Shown here: one piece after another, positions 1-5,461 of the stretch
How the letters are laid out: every line of letters starts with the position of its first letter
Numbering within the stretch: the first letter of the stretch is position 1
Assembly (NCBI GenBank): GCA_019747455.1
Contig: JAIEQT010000491.1
Coordinates: forward strand, 1-5,461
DNA length: 5,461 nt
DNA from: Chitinophagaceae bacterium
GTDB taxonomy: Bacteria; Bacteroidota; Bacteroidia; Chitinophagales; Chitinophagaceae
Direction of reading: 5' to 3'
Notes under the pieces: generated by a model
Told to the model about the DNA's origin: nothing
The model's input: only the letters and a program-made list of their open reading frames with translations
The model's database searches: none
Program-made: the position numbers and the translations under genes

Positions 1-23
1 GATTTAAGGCTTTTTGAATACAT
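1..23 (-). CDS. Possible 5' end of a further minus-strand gene (partial)
   Basis: An ATG on the minus strand at 23-21 opens a frame reading M-Y-S-K-S-L-K before the window ends, so only seven codons are visible and no product can be named. The reason for calling it is context: the ATG lies about 20 bases downstream of a TATCTTTG box of the Bacteroidota -7 type, a common gene-start arrangement in this phylum, and it follows the ABC exporter stop codon by 49 bp on the same strand. A frame this short is open by chance quite often, so the call depends on the promoter. Confidence 0.35.
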
Positions 24-59
24 ACCCGTTCCCAAATTTGCGGCAAAGATAAGGGTATG
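21..59. repeat. Nested inverted repeats over the promoter (operator-like)
   Basis: Two symmetrical elements are visible. The outer one is CATACCC at 21-27 and its exact reverse complement GGGTATG at 53-59, with 25 bases between. The inner one is TTTGC-G-GCAAA at 37-47, with 5-bp arms around one base. The inner palindrome overlaps the TATCTTTG box, and one outer arm contains the putative start codon at 23-21. The arrangement would suit an operator or a leader stem, but arms this short can arise by chance, and the long outer spacing argues against a strong terminator hairpin. Confidence 0.35.
44..51 (-). promoter_or_regulatory. Bacteroidota-type -7 promoter box (TATCTTTG)
   Basis: Read on the minus strand, this is TATCTTTG, an exact match to the TAnnTTTG -7 consensus used by the primary sigma factor of Bacteroidota. 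It points towards the putative ATG at 23-21, and a transcript starting several bases downstream would have a leader of about 15 nt. No TTTG -33 element sits at the usual 19-20 bp spacing; the nearest TTG (80-78) is about 26 bp upstream, which is long. The box overlaps a small palindrome described in a separate entry. Confidence 0.45.
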
Positions 60-72
60 AGGGGAAACTGTT

Positions 73-1887
73 TTATACAATCAAGGCTTTTTTCTTCTCA
101 AACTGCATTTCATGCAATTTAGCATAAGAGCCGCCCAAAGAGAGGAGTTCTTCATGGCTTCCCATCTCCTTCAGTACCCCTTTTTCTAATACGATGATTT
201 TATTGGCTTTACGTATGGTAGAAAGCCTATGTGCAATCACAATAGAGGTGCGGTCTTTAATTAACGTGTCGATGGCCTTTTCTATCAATAACTCACTTTC
301 TGTATCGATCGACGAAGTAGCTTCATCCAATATAAGAATCGAAGGATTATATAGCAATGCCCGAATAAACGACAATAGCTGCCGCTGCCCTAAACTTAAT
401 GTACCGCCCCTCTCCATAACGTTGTAATCGTAGCCTCCGGGCAACCGCATAATAAAATCGTGGACCCCTATCATCTTCGCAGCATGCACTACCTGCTCTC
501 GAGAAATGACCGGATTACGAAGGGTAATATTGTCTGATACCGATCCGGAAAAAAGAAAAACATCTTGCAATACTACGCCGATATTGCTGCGTAAATCATC
601 CAGGCCATACTTGTTGATATTTTCTCCATCAACTAAAATAGCCCCCTTATTTATTTGATACAATCGATTCAATAAACTTATAATAGTTGTTTTTCCACTC
701 CCGGTATGCCCAACAATAGCCACCGTTTCACCCGGTGAAATTCGAAAACTAATATCTTTCAACACATCGTTATCTGGTGTATATCCAAAACATACTTTTT
801 CAAAATCAATAGCTCCTTTGAAAACAATTCCCCGCTGCTTTGTAACACTATCGGCTGGTATATCATCATTATCTAATACTTTAAAAACTCTTTCTGCCGC
901 AATCATCCCCATCTGCAATACATTGAATTTATCTGCTATTACCCGTAGGGGACGAAATATTTGATTTAAATATAAAATGAAAGCAACCAGCATACCGGCA
1001 TCTAAACTGCGATCTGCTATCCACCAAACAAGCAAGCCGGTACTTACAGCCAATACTACTTCAACAACGGGAAAGAAAACAGAATAAGCAAAAATGGCTT
1101 TAATATTCGCATCACGGTGTTGAGCATTTATTTTTTTAAACGCTAAAAACTCTTTTTCTTCCGCCGCAAAAGCTTGCACAACCTGCATGCCAGTGATATG
1201 TTCTTGCACAAACGCATTTAATGCGGCTACCGCATTTCTAACCTTTATAAAACTTTTATTTACACTTTCTTTAAAGTAATAAGTGGCTACAATCATCAAC
1301 GGGAAGGGCAATAAACTGATGAGCGTGATGCGCCAGTCGATCCAAAACATCGTAACCAGCGTAATGATAATAGTTAATAAATCGGCCACAATTGGTATTA
1401 ACCCATCTGAAAAAATTTCATTGATGCTCTCAATATCATTGATTGTACGCGTAGTGAGCGTGCCGATAGGGGTTATATCAAATTGACGCAAATTAAGACC
1501 CAACACTTTCTTGTACACCGTGGTTCGCAAATCATGCACAACATGTTGTCCCATCCATGCTGTAAGAAATGAAAATAAAAATCGAATGATCGTTTCGATT
1601 ACAATAAATAAAATCTGAAATAAGGTAACTGCAATTATAAACTTAGTAATATCAGATAAATCGGTACCTAATAAAACTGTTTTAACCCATGTTGGCAAAA
1701 AATGATTTTTACCTATAGCTGTATTTACAGTAAGCTGAATCAAATAAGGCCTTACCGGCGCTACAAGTGCCATAAGTACGGCCAATACTAAACTCAAATA
1801 AAAAAAACGTTGGTAAGGTTCAACAAAAACAAATACCCTTCTTAATAAACTGAAATCAAAAACTTTCTTCGGCTGAGCCATAATCAT
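73..1887 (-). CDS. ABC exporter half-transporter (fused permease and ATPase, MsbA/MdlA-like)
   Basis: This is a complete 604-residue inner-membrane ABC exporter subunit that should act as a dimer, using ATP to move a substrate outward (lipid, drug or peptide in relatives). The N-terminal half is a type I exporter membrane domain with hydrophobic segments near residues 28-48, 82-108, 163-181, 186-205, 263-290 and 298-312. The ATPase follows: A-loop Tyr369, Walker A G393-T400 (GHTGSGKT), Q-loop Gln441, signature LSLGQ at 497-501, Walker B ending at Asp521 with catalytic Glu522, and H-loop His553. The signature has Leu for the usual first Gly of LSGGQ, a tolerated variant. Length is normal for the family. 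Translation may start at 1887 or, giving M-A-Q-P-K-K, two codons later at 1881. The gene lies 25 bp after the CYTH stop codon and probably shares its transcript. The substrate cannot be read from sequence. Confidence 0.97.
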   Translation of the reverse strand: MIMAQPKKVFDFSLLRRVFVFVEPYQRFFYLSLVLAVLMALVAPVRPYLIQLTVNTAIGKNHFLPTWVKTVLLGTDLSDITKFIIAVTLFQILFIVIETIIRFLFSFLTAWMGQHVVHDLRTTVYKKVLGLNLRQFDITPIGTLTTRTINDIESINEIFSDGLIPIVADLLTIIITLVTMFWIDWRITLISLLPFPLMIVATYYFKESVNKSFIKVRNAVAALNAFVQEHITGMQVVQAFAAEEKEFLAFKKINAQHRDANIKAIFAYSVFFPVVEVVLAVSTGLLVWWIADRSLDAGMLVAFILYLNQIFRPLRVIADKFNVLQMGMIAAERVFKVLDNDDIPADSVTKQRGIVFKGAIDFEKVCFGYTPDNDVLKDISFRISPGETVAIVGHTGSGKTTIISLLNRLYQINKGAILVDGENINKYGLDDLRSNIGVVLQDVFLFSGSVSDNITLRNPVISREQVVHAAKMIGVHDFIMRLPGGYDYNVMERGGTLSLGQRQLLSFIRALLYNPSILILDEATSSIDTESELLIEKAIDTLIKDRTSIVIAHRLSTIRKANKIIVLEKGVLKEMGSHEELLSLGGSYAKLHEMQFEKKKALIV

Positions 1888-1888
1888 G

Positions 1889-1896
1889 CAAAAGTA
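1889..1896 (-). promoter_or_regulatory. Possible internal -7 box at the ABC exporter start
   Basis: On the minus strand this reads TACTTTTG, an exact TAnnTTTG match inside the 25-bp gap before the ABC exporter. It ends two bases before the first ATG (1887-1885), so a transcript from it would begin at or inside the first codons and would favour the second ATG at 1881 as a nearly leaderless start. No TTTG -33 element is visible upstream at the expected distance. In AT-rich DNA such 6-base matches occur by chance, so this is only a candidate secondary promoter. Confidence 0.22.
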
Positions 1897-1912
1897 AGTA
1901 ATATTAGATTGC

Positions 1913-2437
1913 TTACCTGATAGACGCCTCTATCACTAAATCGCTATAAGATTTACTGATTAAGGACTCTTTGTTTAACCCAAAAAAAGCAAAATAGGTG
2001 TTGCACTGTGTCTCCAAAGCTTCTAAAGAAAAGGAACCATCAATAGATATCGCTTCAACTTCCATGAATGTTCCCAAATCCCTTACCTCATCAAAATGGA
2101 ATTTAACATTATCAATAAAATAGATTTTTCTTTTTTTATCAACTACCGCTTTGATACCCAATTGCCTGGTCAATATTTCCTTTAACGCTGCATTGGGTTT
2201 GTGTTGATATAAAATTATATCCGATGCCCTTGAAGTGGCTAAATCTTCCCTGTCGTAGTTAATTAAAGCATGCTCTATATTACCCTCGCGCAACTTTAAC
2301 CTACCTGTTGGTACATTAAAATAGGTATCGATTTGATGATCCAATCCCTTAAAGACTGGATTCAAGGTTAAGAGCTTATTTTCATTGTGCATTATATCGT
2401 TGATTTGCGCCTTAAACTCAAAATTTCGAATATTCAT
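1913..2437 (-). CDS. CYTH-domain protein (class IV adenylate cyclase / triphosphatase-like)
   Basis: A 174-residue cytoplasmic protein of the CYTH superfamily, whose members bind triphosphorylated substrates and metal in a beta-barrel tunnel. Motifs in order: the first strand R-N-F-E-F-K at 4-9, the short form of ExExK also seen in the class IV cyclase-like branch; QIDTYF at 35-40; RLKLRE at 46-51; Arg63 and Arg70; K-K-R at 101-103; FHFDEV at 113-118; and GTFMEVE at 122-128 with metal-ligand candidates Glu126 and Glu128. Length is typical. The frame is open further upstream to an ATG at 2530, but that would add 31 residues without family features and overlap the preceding gene by 35 bp. The ATG at 2437 places the first strand at the N terminus as expected, so I use it. 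Family members may be adenylate cyclases, thiamine triphosphatases or polyphosphatases; this sequence does not decide which. It is 58 bp after the Rid gene and 25 bp before the exporter. Confidence 0.9.
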   Translation of the reverse strand: MNIRNFEFKAQINDIMHNENKLLTLNPVFKGLDHQIDTYFNVPTGRLKLREGNIEHALINYDREDLATSRASDIILYQHKPNAALKEILTRQLGIKAVVDKKRKIYFIDNVKFHFDEVRDLGTFMEVEAISIDGSFSLEALETQCNTYFAFFGLNKESLISKSYSDLVIEASIR

Positions 2438-2495
2438 AGAAGCTTTTGTATGATCTATATCGGTGGATATTGCTACCGTGTTATACTCAGTAGTT

Positions 2496-3005
2496 TTATC
2501 TAGATTTATGAGCTTCCATATCGATTTCAATTAATTGCCCATCAATAGCCAATCCTTTTACCTCTAACCAGGTTCCTGTAGGAAATTGCTTCTTGTAAAT
2601 ACTATTACGGAACCCGGATACATTAATAAATTCTTTCATATTCGTAGTATATACATTTTCAACAACTACGTCATCAAAAGTATAGCCATAATGTTGTAGA
2701 ATTTTTTCCAAATCCTTATAACAGTTTTTCATTTGTTGCTCCATATTTCCCGGTGCAACAATGATTCCTTTATCATCCATACTAACAGCGCCCGATATTT
2801 TAAGATCATTACCAATTTTTACAGCATGGCTATATCCATAAGATTTTTCTAACTCCGGACGAAGTAAAAAGTATTCTGGTGCTTCGCTTTTAATAACCGT
2901 TTCTTCAACCTCGTTCTTTTCTTGTTTACAACTTTGGAAAGTAAATGGTAAAATTAAGAACCCAAATATGAGTATGTTTTTTTGAGTAGTACTGCGTGTA
3001 TTCAT
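2496..3005 (-). CDS. Lipoprotein with a RidA/YjgF-family domain
   Basis: A 169-residue protein with a lipoprotein signal peptide followed by a Rid (YjgF/YER057c/UK114) domain. The hydrophobic core spans about residues 11-23 and ends in F-Q-S-C, making Cys26 the likely lipidated residue; the charged K-Q-E-K-N-E after it might act as a Bacteroidota surface-export signal. The Rid domain covers about 45-167, with the strand DLKISGAVS at 68-76, the helix around 87-105, and the C-terminal stretch FPTGTWLEVKGL at 141-152 followed by LIEID at 158-162. By alignment to E. coli RidA-type proteins from memory, Glu160 matches the conserved Glu120, but Thr145 stands where imine deaminases carry Arg105. Classical 2-aminoacrylate deamination is therefore doubtful, and the envelope location is also unlike cytosolic RidA. 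The start is preceded by an A9 run (3011-3019 on the complement), an AT-rich leader usual in this phylum. It begins 38 bp after the upstream gene. Confidence 0.92.
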   Translation of the reverse strand: MNTRSTTQKNILIFGFLILPFTFQSCKQEKNEVEETVIKSEAPEYFLLRPELEKSYGYSHAVKIGNDLKISGAVSMDDKGIIVAPGNMEQQMKNCYKDLEKILQHYGYTFDDVVVENVYTTNMKEFINVSGFRNSIYKKQFPTGTWLEVKGLAIDGQLIEIDMEAHKSR

Positions 3006-3043
3006 ATTTATTTTTTTTTAACGGTAATTTAAAAATAATTGCA

Positions 3044-3727
3044 TTAAATACCAAATATTTCCTGAATAGAAAAATCATCAAAATCAATAATATCTGTGAG
3101 TTTTATTGGTTTTTTAATTTTGATATTCGTCCAAGTGGCTTTGTATCTCTCCTTACCATCGGCTCTTATACCGATTACCTCTTTTTTTAATTTCTTTCGA
3201 GATAAAAAATTAATACTTGTTTCATTTATGCTAATATATTCTGACTGAAAACTACTCGGATACCTAGCATCATATCCAATCAAATAAAAATCAGTGTTTT
3301 GAAACCGAAATATGTATTGCCAGAAGCCATTTCTACCTTGCCCAAAATCAATATGCAAATTTCCTTCCTTAATTTCAACATTATATTCAGGTGCTATGTA
3401 TCCACCTTCATAAGCATCTTCAGCAGAGAAACAAGATTTGTTTTTAACAACTAACTCATACCCTAGATGACGTTTGAACAATACAATTATGCCTTTTCTA
3501 TTTTGATCTAATCGACCTCGATGCTCATCAATAACAATTTTATTGCTATCTGTTCCTTTAATAAGCAGAACACAATCTGCTATTCCATCTTTATTTAGGT
3601 CTCCTGTTATTTTTTGATAAACAACATATCCGTTTGGTAAAAAATCCATTGGAGCTTGCTTGTATCTTGCTTGCCCAGATAAAGCAATGGTAATAATTAG
3701 AAATAAAAATATCAAGAAGTATTTCAT
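3044..3727 (-). CDS. Secreted protein of unknown function with one Ca-loop-like motif
   Basis: A 227-residue protein with a clear N-terminal signal peptide: Lys2, a hydrophobic core at about 4-16, then S-G-Q-A with likely cleavage after Ala20. There is no lipobox cysteine, so the product should be periplasmic or released. Residues 43-51 read DLNKDGIAD, the D-x-N-x-D-G-x-x-D calcium-loop pattern of FG-GAP/VCBS and dockerin-like repeats, but only one copy is present. The rest looks rich in beta strands and aromatic residues (for example GFWQYIFRF at 134-142). From memory it resembles a widespread uncharacterised Bacteroidota family, and I assign no function. The gene is visibly AT-richer than rel: 3181-3240 has only 10 G/C in 60 bases, against 28 in 60 at 4081-4140. 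It is the first gene of the minus-strand run. A five-codon frame (M-I-D-P-E, 3741-3724) ends in a TGA overlapping its ATG. Confidence 0.88.
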   Translation of the reverse strand: MKYFLIFLFLIITIALSGQARYKQAPMDFLPNGYVVYQKITGDLNKDGIADCVLLIKGTDSNKIVIDEHRGRLDQNRKGIIVLFKRHLGYELVVKNKSCFSAEDAYEGGYIAPEYNVEIKEGNLHIDFGQGRNGFWQYIFRFQNTDFYLIGYDARYPSSFQSEYISINETSINFLSRKKLKKEVIGIRADGKERYKATWTNIKIKKPIKLTDIIDFDDFSIQEIFGI

Positions 3728-3905
3728 TCAGGGTCTATCATTTTATTTTCCCCAAGGAATAATAACTATCCTTAAATATATTATAATTGGTTTCATTAAA
3801 TCTTTTAAAAAAAGCTTTAACCCTTTGCCTCCCTACCTTTACCCTATTCCCAATCACCTCACTCAGTCACCGGTCTATCGCCTAAATTACGTATATTCGT
3901 TATGT
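3728..3905. promoter_or_regulatory. Divergent intergenic region between the secreted-protein gene and rel
   Basis: These 178 bp must hold the promoters for both directions, because the flanking genes point away from each other. No perfect promoter is visible. For rel, TATATTCG at 3892-3899 differs from TAnnTTTG at one base and lies just before the ATG, and TACCTTTA at 3834-3841 also differs at one base; neither has a TTTG at -33 spacing. For the minus strand, TATATTTA (complement of 3773-3780) is a one-mismatch candidate about 45 bases before the gene. The left half is AT-rich, while 3821-3882 is C-rich and nearly free of G. No tRNA, attachment site or terminator hairpin was found. Confidence 0.55.
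3821..3851 (-). other. Four G-runs: potential G-quadruplex on the minus strand
   Basis: The plus strand has CCC at 3821-3823, 3831-3833, 3842-3844 and 3849-3851, so the minus strand carries four GGG runs separated by 4, 8 and 7 bases. This fits a relaxed G-quadruplex pattern (the strict pattern limits loops to 7). The first three runs are all CCCT, spaced 10 and 11 bp, close to one helical turn, so a protein-binding site phased along one face of the helix is an alternative. It lies 55 bases upstream of rel, in otherwise AT-rich DNA. Confidence 0.35.
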
Positions 3906-5461
3906 ATGGAGGAAATGCCAATAACCGCCACGGTAGCGAAATATACCCTCAACGAAGAGCAGGAGAAAAAAGAGATCATCAGGCATTATCGAGCCTTATT
4001 AAAGAGTTTACGTCCTAAACTTAAAAAAGGAGATAAAGAACTGATTAGGCAGGCTTTTGAAATGGCTGCGGAAGCCCATAAAACCATGCGCAGAAAAAGT
4101 GGTGAGCCGTATATTATTCACCCCATTGCGGTAGCCATGATTTGTGTAGAAGAAATTGGCCTGGGTGTGCGTAGTACCATTTGTGCTCTACTGCACGATA
4201 CGGTAGAAGATACAGATATTACACTGGAAGATGTTGAAAGAGAATTTGGTATTGAGATCGCTAAAATTGTAGACGGACTTACCAAGATATCTTCTGTGAT
4301 GGACACAAATACCAGTCAGCAAGCAGAGAATTTTAAGAAGATATTACTGACACTTACCGATGATCCAAGGGTCATTCTTATCAAACTTGCCGATAGGCTT
4401 CACAATATGCGCACCCTCGACAGTATGAAGCGTGAAAAGCAATTAAAAATTGCTTCTGAAACAGTTTGGGTATATGCTCCCTTGGCGCACCGAATGGGTT
4501 TGTATAATATTAAAACAGAACTCGAGGATTTATCCATGAAATACCTTGAGCCAGATGCCTACAAAGATATTGCGCGCAAACTTGCAGAAACAAAAAGAGA
4601 GCGTACAAGATACATCAATGAATTTATCCGACCGATCAAAGAAAAAATGATTGCCGGTCATTTTGATTTCGAGATTTATGGCAGACCTAAAAGCATTCAC
4701 TCCATTTGGAATAAAATAAAAAAGAAGTCGGTTGCTTTTGAAGAAGTATATGATCTCTTTGCAATCAGGGTAATCCTTAATTCTCCCCCCGAAAAAGAAA
4801 AAGAAGATTGCTGGAAGGTATATTCCATGATCACAGACGAATATAACCCTTCTCCGGAACGACTGCGAGATTGGTTAAGCAACCCGAAAAGCAATGGATA
4901 TGAGGCCTTGCATACAACGGTAATGGGGCCGCAAGGTAAATGGGTAGAAGTACAAATTCGTACTAAACGAATGAATGAAATTGCAGAAAAAGGTTTAGCC
5001 GCACATTATAAATATAAAGAAGGAAGTTCCGATGAAGATCGTTTTGATAAATGGTTCGGACAAATCCGCGAAGTACTTAGCGCACAAGATACCGACGGGG
5101 TAGATTTTTTGCAAGATTTTAAAACATCATTCCTTGCAGAAGAAATTTATGTATATACTCCGAAAGGAGAAGTTAAAATGTTACCAACAGGGAGTACAGC
5201 ACTCGATTTCGCCTTCTCTATTCACTCTGCTATTGGAACCAAGTGTATTGGCGCTAAAGTACACCATAAATTAGTACCTATCGGACATAAACTGCGCAGT
5301 GGCGATCAGGTAGAGATTATTACCAGTAACAAACAAAAGCCTTCTGAAGATTGGCTTAATCTGGTTGTTACGGCTAAAGCAAAAAGTAAAATAAAAGATT
5401 CCCTAAGGGAAGAAAAAAGAAAAATTGCAGAAGATGGTAAATATACGCTGCAACGGAAACT
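3906..5461 (+). CDS. rel: RelA/SpoT-family (p)ppGpp synthetase/hydrolase (3' end outside window)
   Basis: A long bifunctional RSH enzyme of the stringent response: it makes (p)ppGpp from ATP and GDP/GTP and also hydrolyses it to GDP/GTP and pyrophosphate. There are 518 codons before the window ends, against about 730-750 for the family, so the C-terminal regulatory part is mostly missing. The HD hydrolase domain (about 45-195) has RKSGEPY at 63-69, His72, HDTVED at 97-102 and LADRLHN at 161-167, so its metal and catalytic residues are all present. The synthetase domain (about 255-370) has G-R-P-K at 259-262, YDLFAIR at 282-288, NGYEALHTT at 330-338 and EVQIRT at 348-353. Its substrate-selectivity motif is R-L-R-D at 319-322, the basic form found in bifunctional enzymes rather than the acidic EXDD of RelA. 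A TGS domain spans about 412-474. I chose the ATG at 3906; M4 (3915) is possible, and GGAGG at 3908-3912 is too close to it to serve as a normal Shine-Dalgarno. The reading frame is uninterrupted. Confidence 0.98.
   Translation, partial: MEEMPITATVAKYTLNEEQEKKEIIRHYRALLKSLRPKLKKGDKELIRQAFEMAAEAHKTMRRKSGEPYIIHPIAVAMICVEEIGLGVRSTICALLHDTVEDTDITLEDVEREFGIEIAKIVDGLTKISSVMDTNTSQQAENFKKILLTLTDDPRVILIKLADRLHNMRTLDSMKREKQLKIASETVWVYAPLAHRMGLYNIKTELEDLSMKYLEPDAYKDIARKLAETKRERTRYINEFIRPIKEKMIAGHFDFEIYGRPKSIHSIWNKIKKKSVAFEEVYDLFAIRVILNSPPEKEKEDCWKVYSMITDEYNPSPERLRDWLSNPKSNGYEALHTTVMGPQGKWVEVQIRTKRMNEIAEKGLAAHYKYKEGSSDEDRFDKWFGQIREVLSAQDTDGVDFLQDFKTSFLAEEIYVYTPKGEVKMLPTGSTALDFAFSIHSAIGTKCIGAKVHHKLVPIGHKLRSGDQVEIITSNKQKPSEDWLNLVVTAKAKSKIKDSLREEKRKIAEDGKYTLQRK

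Noticed and set aside
194..427. Plus-strand open frame of 77 codons inside the ABC exporter
   Set aside because: It lies fully opposite the conserved ATPase coding region, has no family features and no promoter, and is explained as an antisense shadow.
1283..1486. Plus-strand open frame of 67 codons inside the ABC exporter
   Set aside because: It is antisense to the membrane-domain coding sequence, and its hydrophobic look mirrors the opposite strand. Nothing supports expression.
2438..2530. N-terminal extension of the CYTH gene to an ATG at 2530
   Set aside because: It would overlap the Rid gene by 35 bp and place 31 unrelated residues before the first CYTH strand, which in this family sits at the very N terminus.
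3006..3043. Terminator or promoter between the secreted-protein gene and the Rid gene
   Set aside because: The gap is AT-rich with an A9 run before the Rid ATG, but it has no stem and no TAnnTTTG box, so it looks like a plain intercistronic leader.
2996..3190. Plus-strand open frame of 64 codons across the Rid and secreted-protein gene boundary
   Set aside because: It is a low-complexity F/I/N-rich translation produced by AT-rich antisense sequence, overlapping two supported genes.
3892..3899. TATATTCG as a definite rel promoter
   Set aside because: It has one mismatch to TAnnTTTG, no -33 element at the right spacing, and would put the transcript start almost on the ATG. It is kept only as a candidate in the intergenic entry.
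3902..4018. ATG at 3902 opening a 38-codon frame overlapping the rel start in another frame
   Set aside because: The glycine/asparagine-rich product has no features, and the frame overlaps the conserved N-terminal region of Rel. It is best explained as out-of-frame noise.
4118..4306. Minus-strand open frame of 62 codons inside rel
   Set aside because: It is a serine/threonine-rich antisense shadow of the HD hydrolase domain.
4697..4894. Minus-strand open frame of 65 codons inside rel
   Set aside because: It is an antisense shadow of the synthetase domain with no start signal or family similarity.
1913..5461. A CYTH plus RelA/SpoT nucleotide-signalling defence system
   Set aside because: Rel is a full-length-type housekeeping enzyme on the opposite strand, separated by its own divergent promoter region, and no effector or toxin gene is present. 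Proximity alone does not support a system.

Overview
The window reads as chromosomal DNA from a Bacteroidota bacterium, most likely close to the Chitinophagaceae. This rests on several things seen in the sequence: low GC content, start codons preceded by AT-rich stretches with no clear Shine-Dalgarno, -7 boxes of the Bacteroidota TAnnTTTG type, a Ser-Cys lipobox, and a RelA/SpoT protein whose text resembles Chitinophagaceae homologues as I remember them. No database was searched.

Layout: positions 1-3727 hold a run of minus-strand genes, read from right to left. The order is a secreted protein of unknown function (3044-3727), a lipoprotein with a RidA/YjgF fold (2496-3005), a CYTH-domain protein (1913-2437) and a complete ABC exporter half-transporter (73-1887). 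Gaps are 38, 58 and 25 bp and no terminator hairpin lies between the genes, so they may be co-transcribed. Left of the exporter, a Bacteroidota-type promoter with an operator-like palindrome precedes what looks like the first seven codons of another minus-strand gene that leaves the window at base 1.

A 178-bp divergent intergenic region (3728-3905) separates this run from a plus-strand RelA/SpoT (Rel) gene that runs off the right edge at 5461 with 518 codons visible. Both its (p)ppGpp hydrolase and synthetase domains look intact. The intergenic region carries a C-rich tract that forms a potential G-quadruplex on the minus strand.

How the genes work together: Rel is the stringent-response enzyme and a housekeeping gene. 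The exporter, the CYTH protein and the Rid lipoprotein are each recognisable families with unknown substrates, and their adjacency does not define a known pathway. I see no CRISPR array, tRNA, rRNA, insertion sequence, phage gene or recognisable defence system. The points most worth checking are the Rid lipoprotein that lacks the catalytic arginine, the palindromic promoter at 21-59, and the G-run motif between rel and its divergent neighbour.
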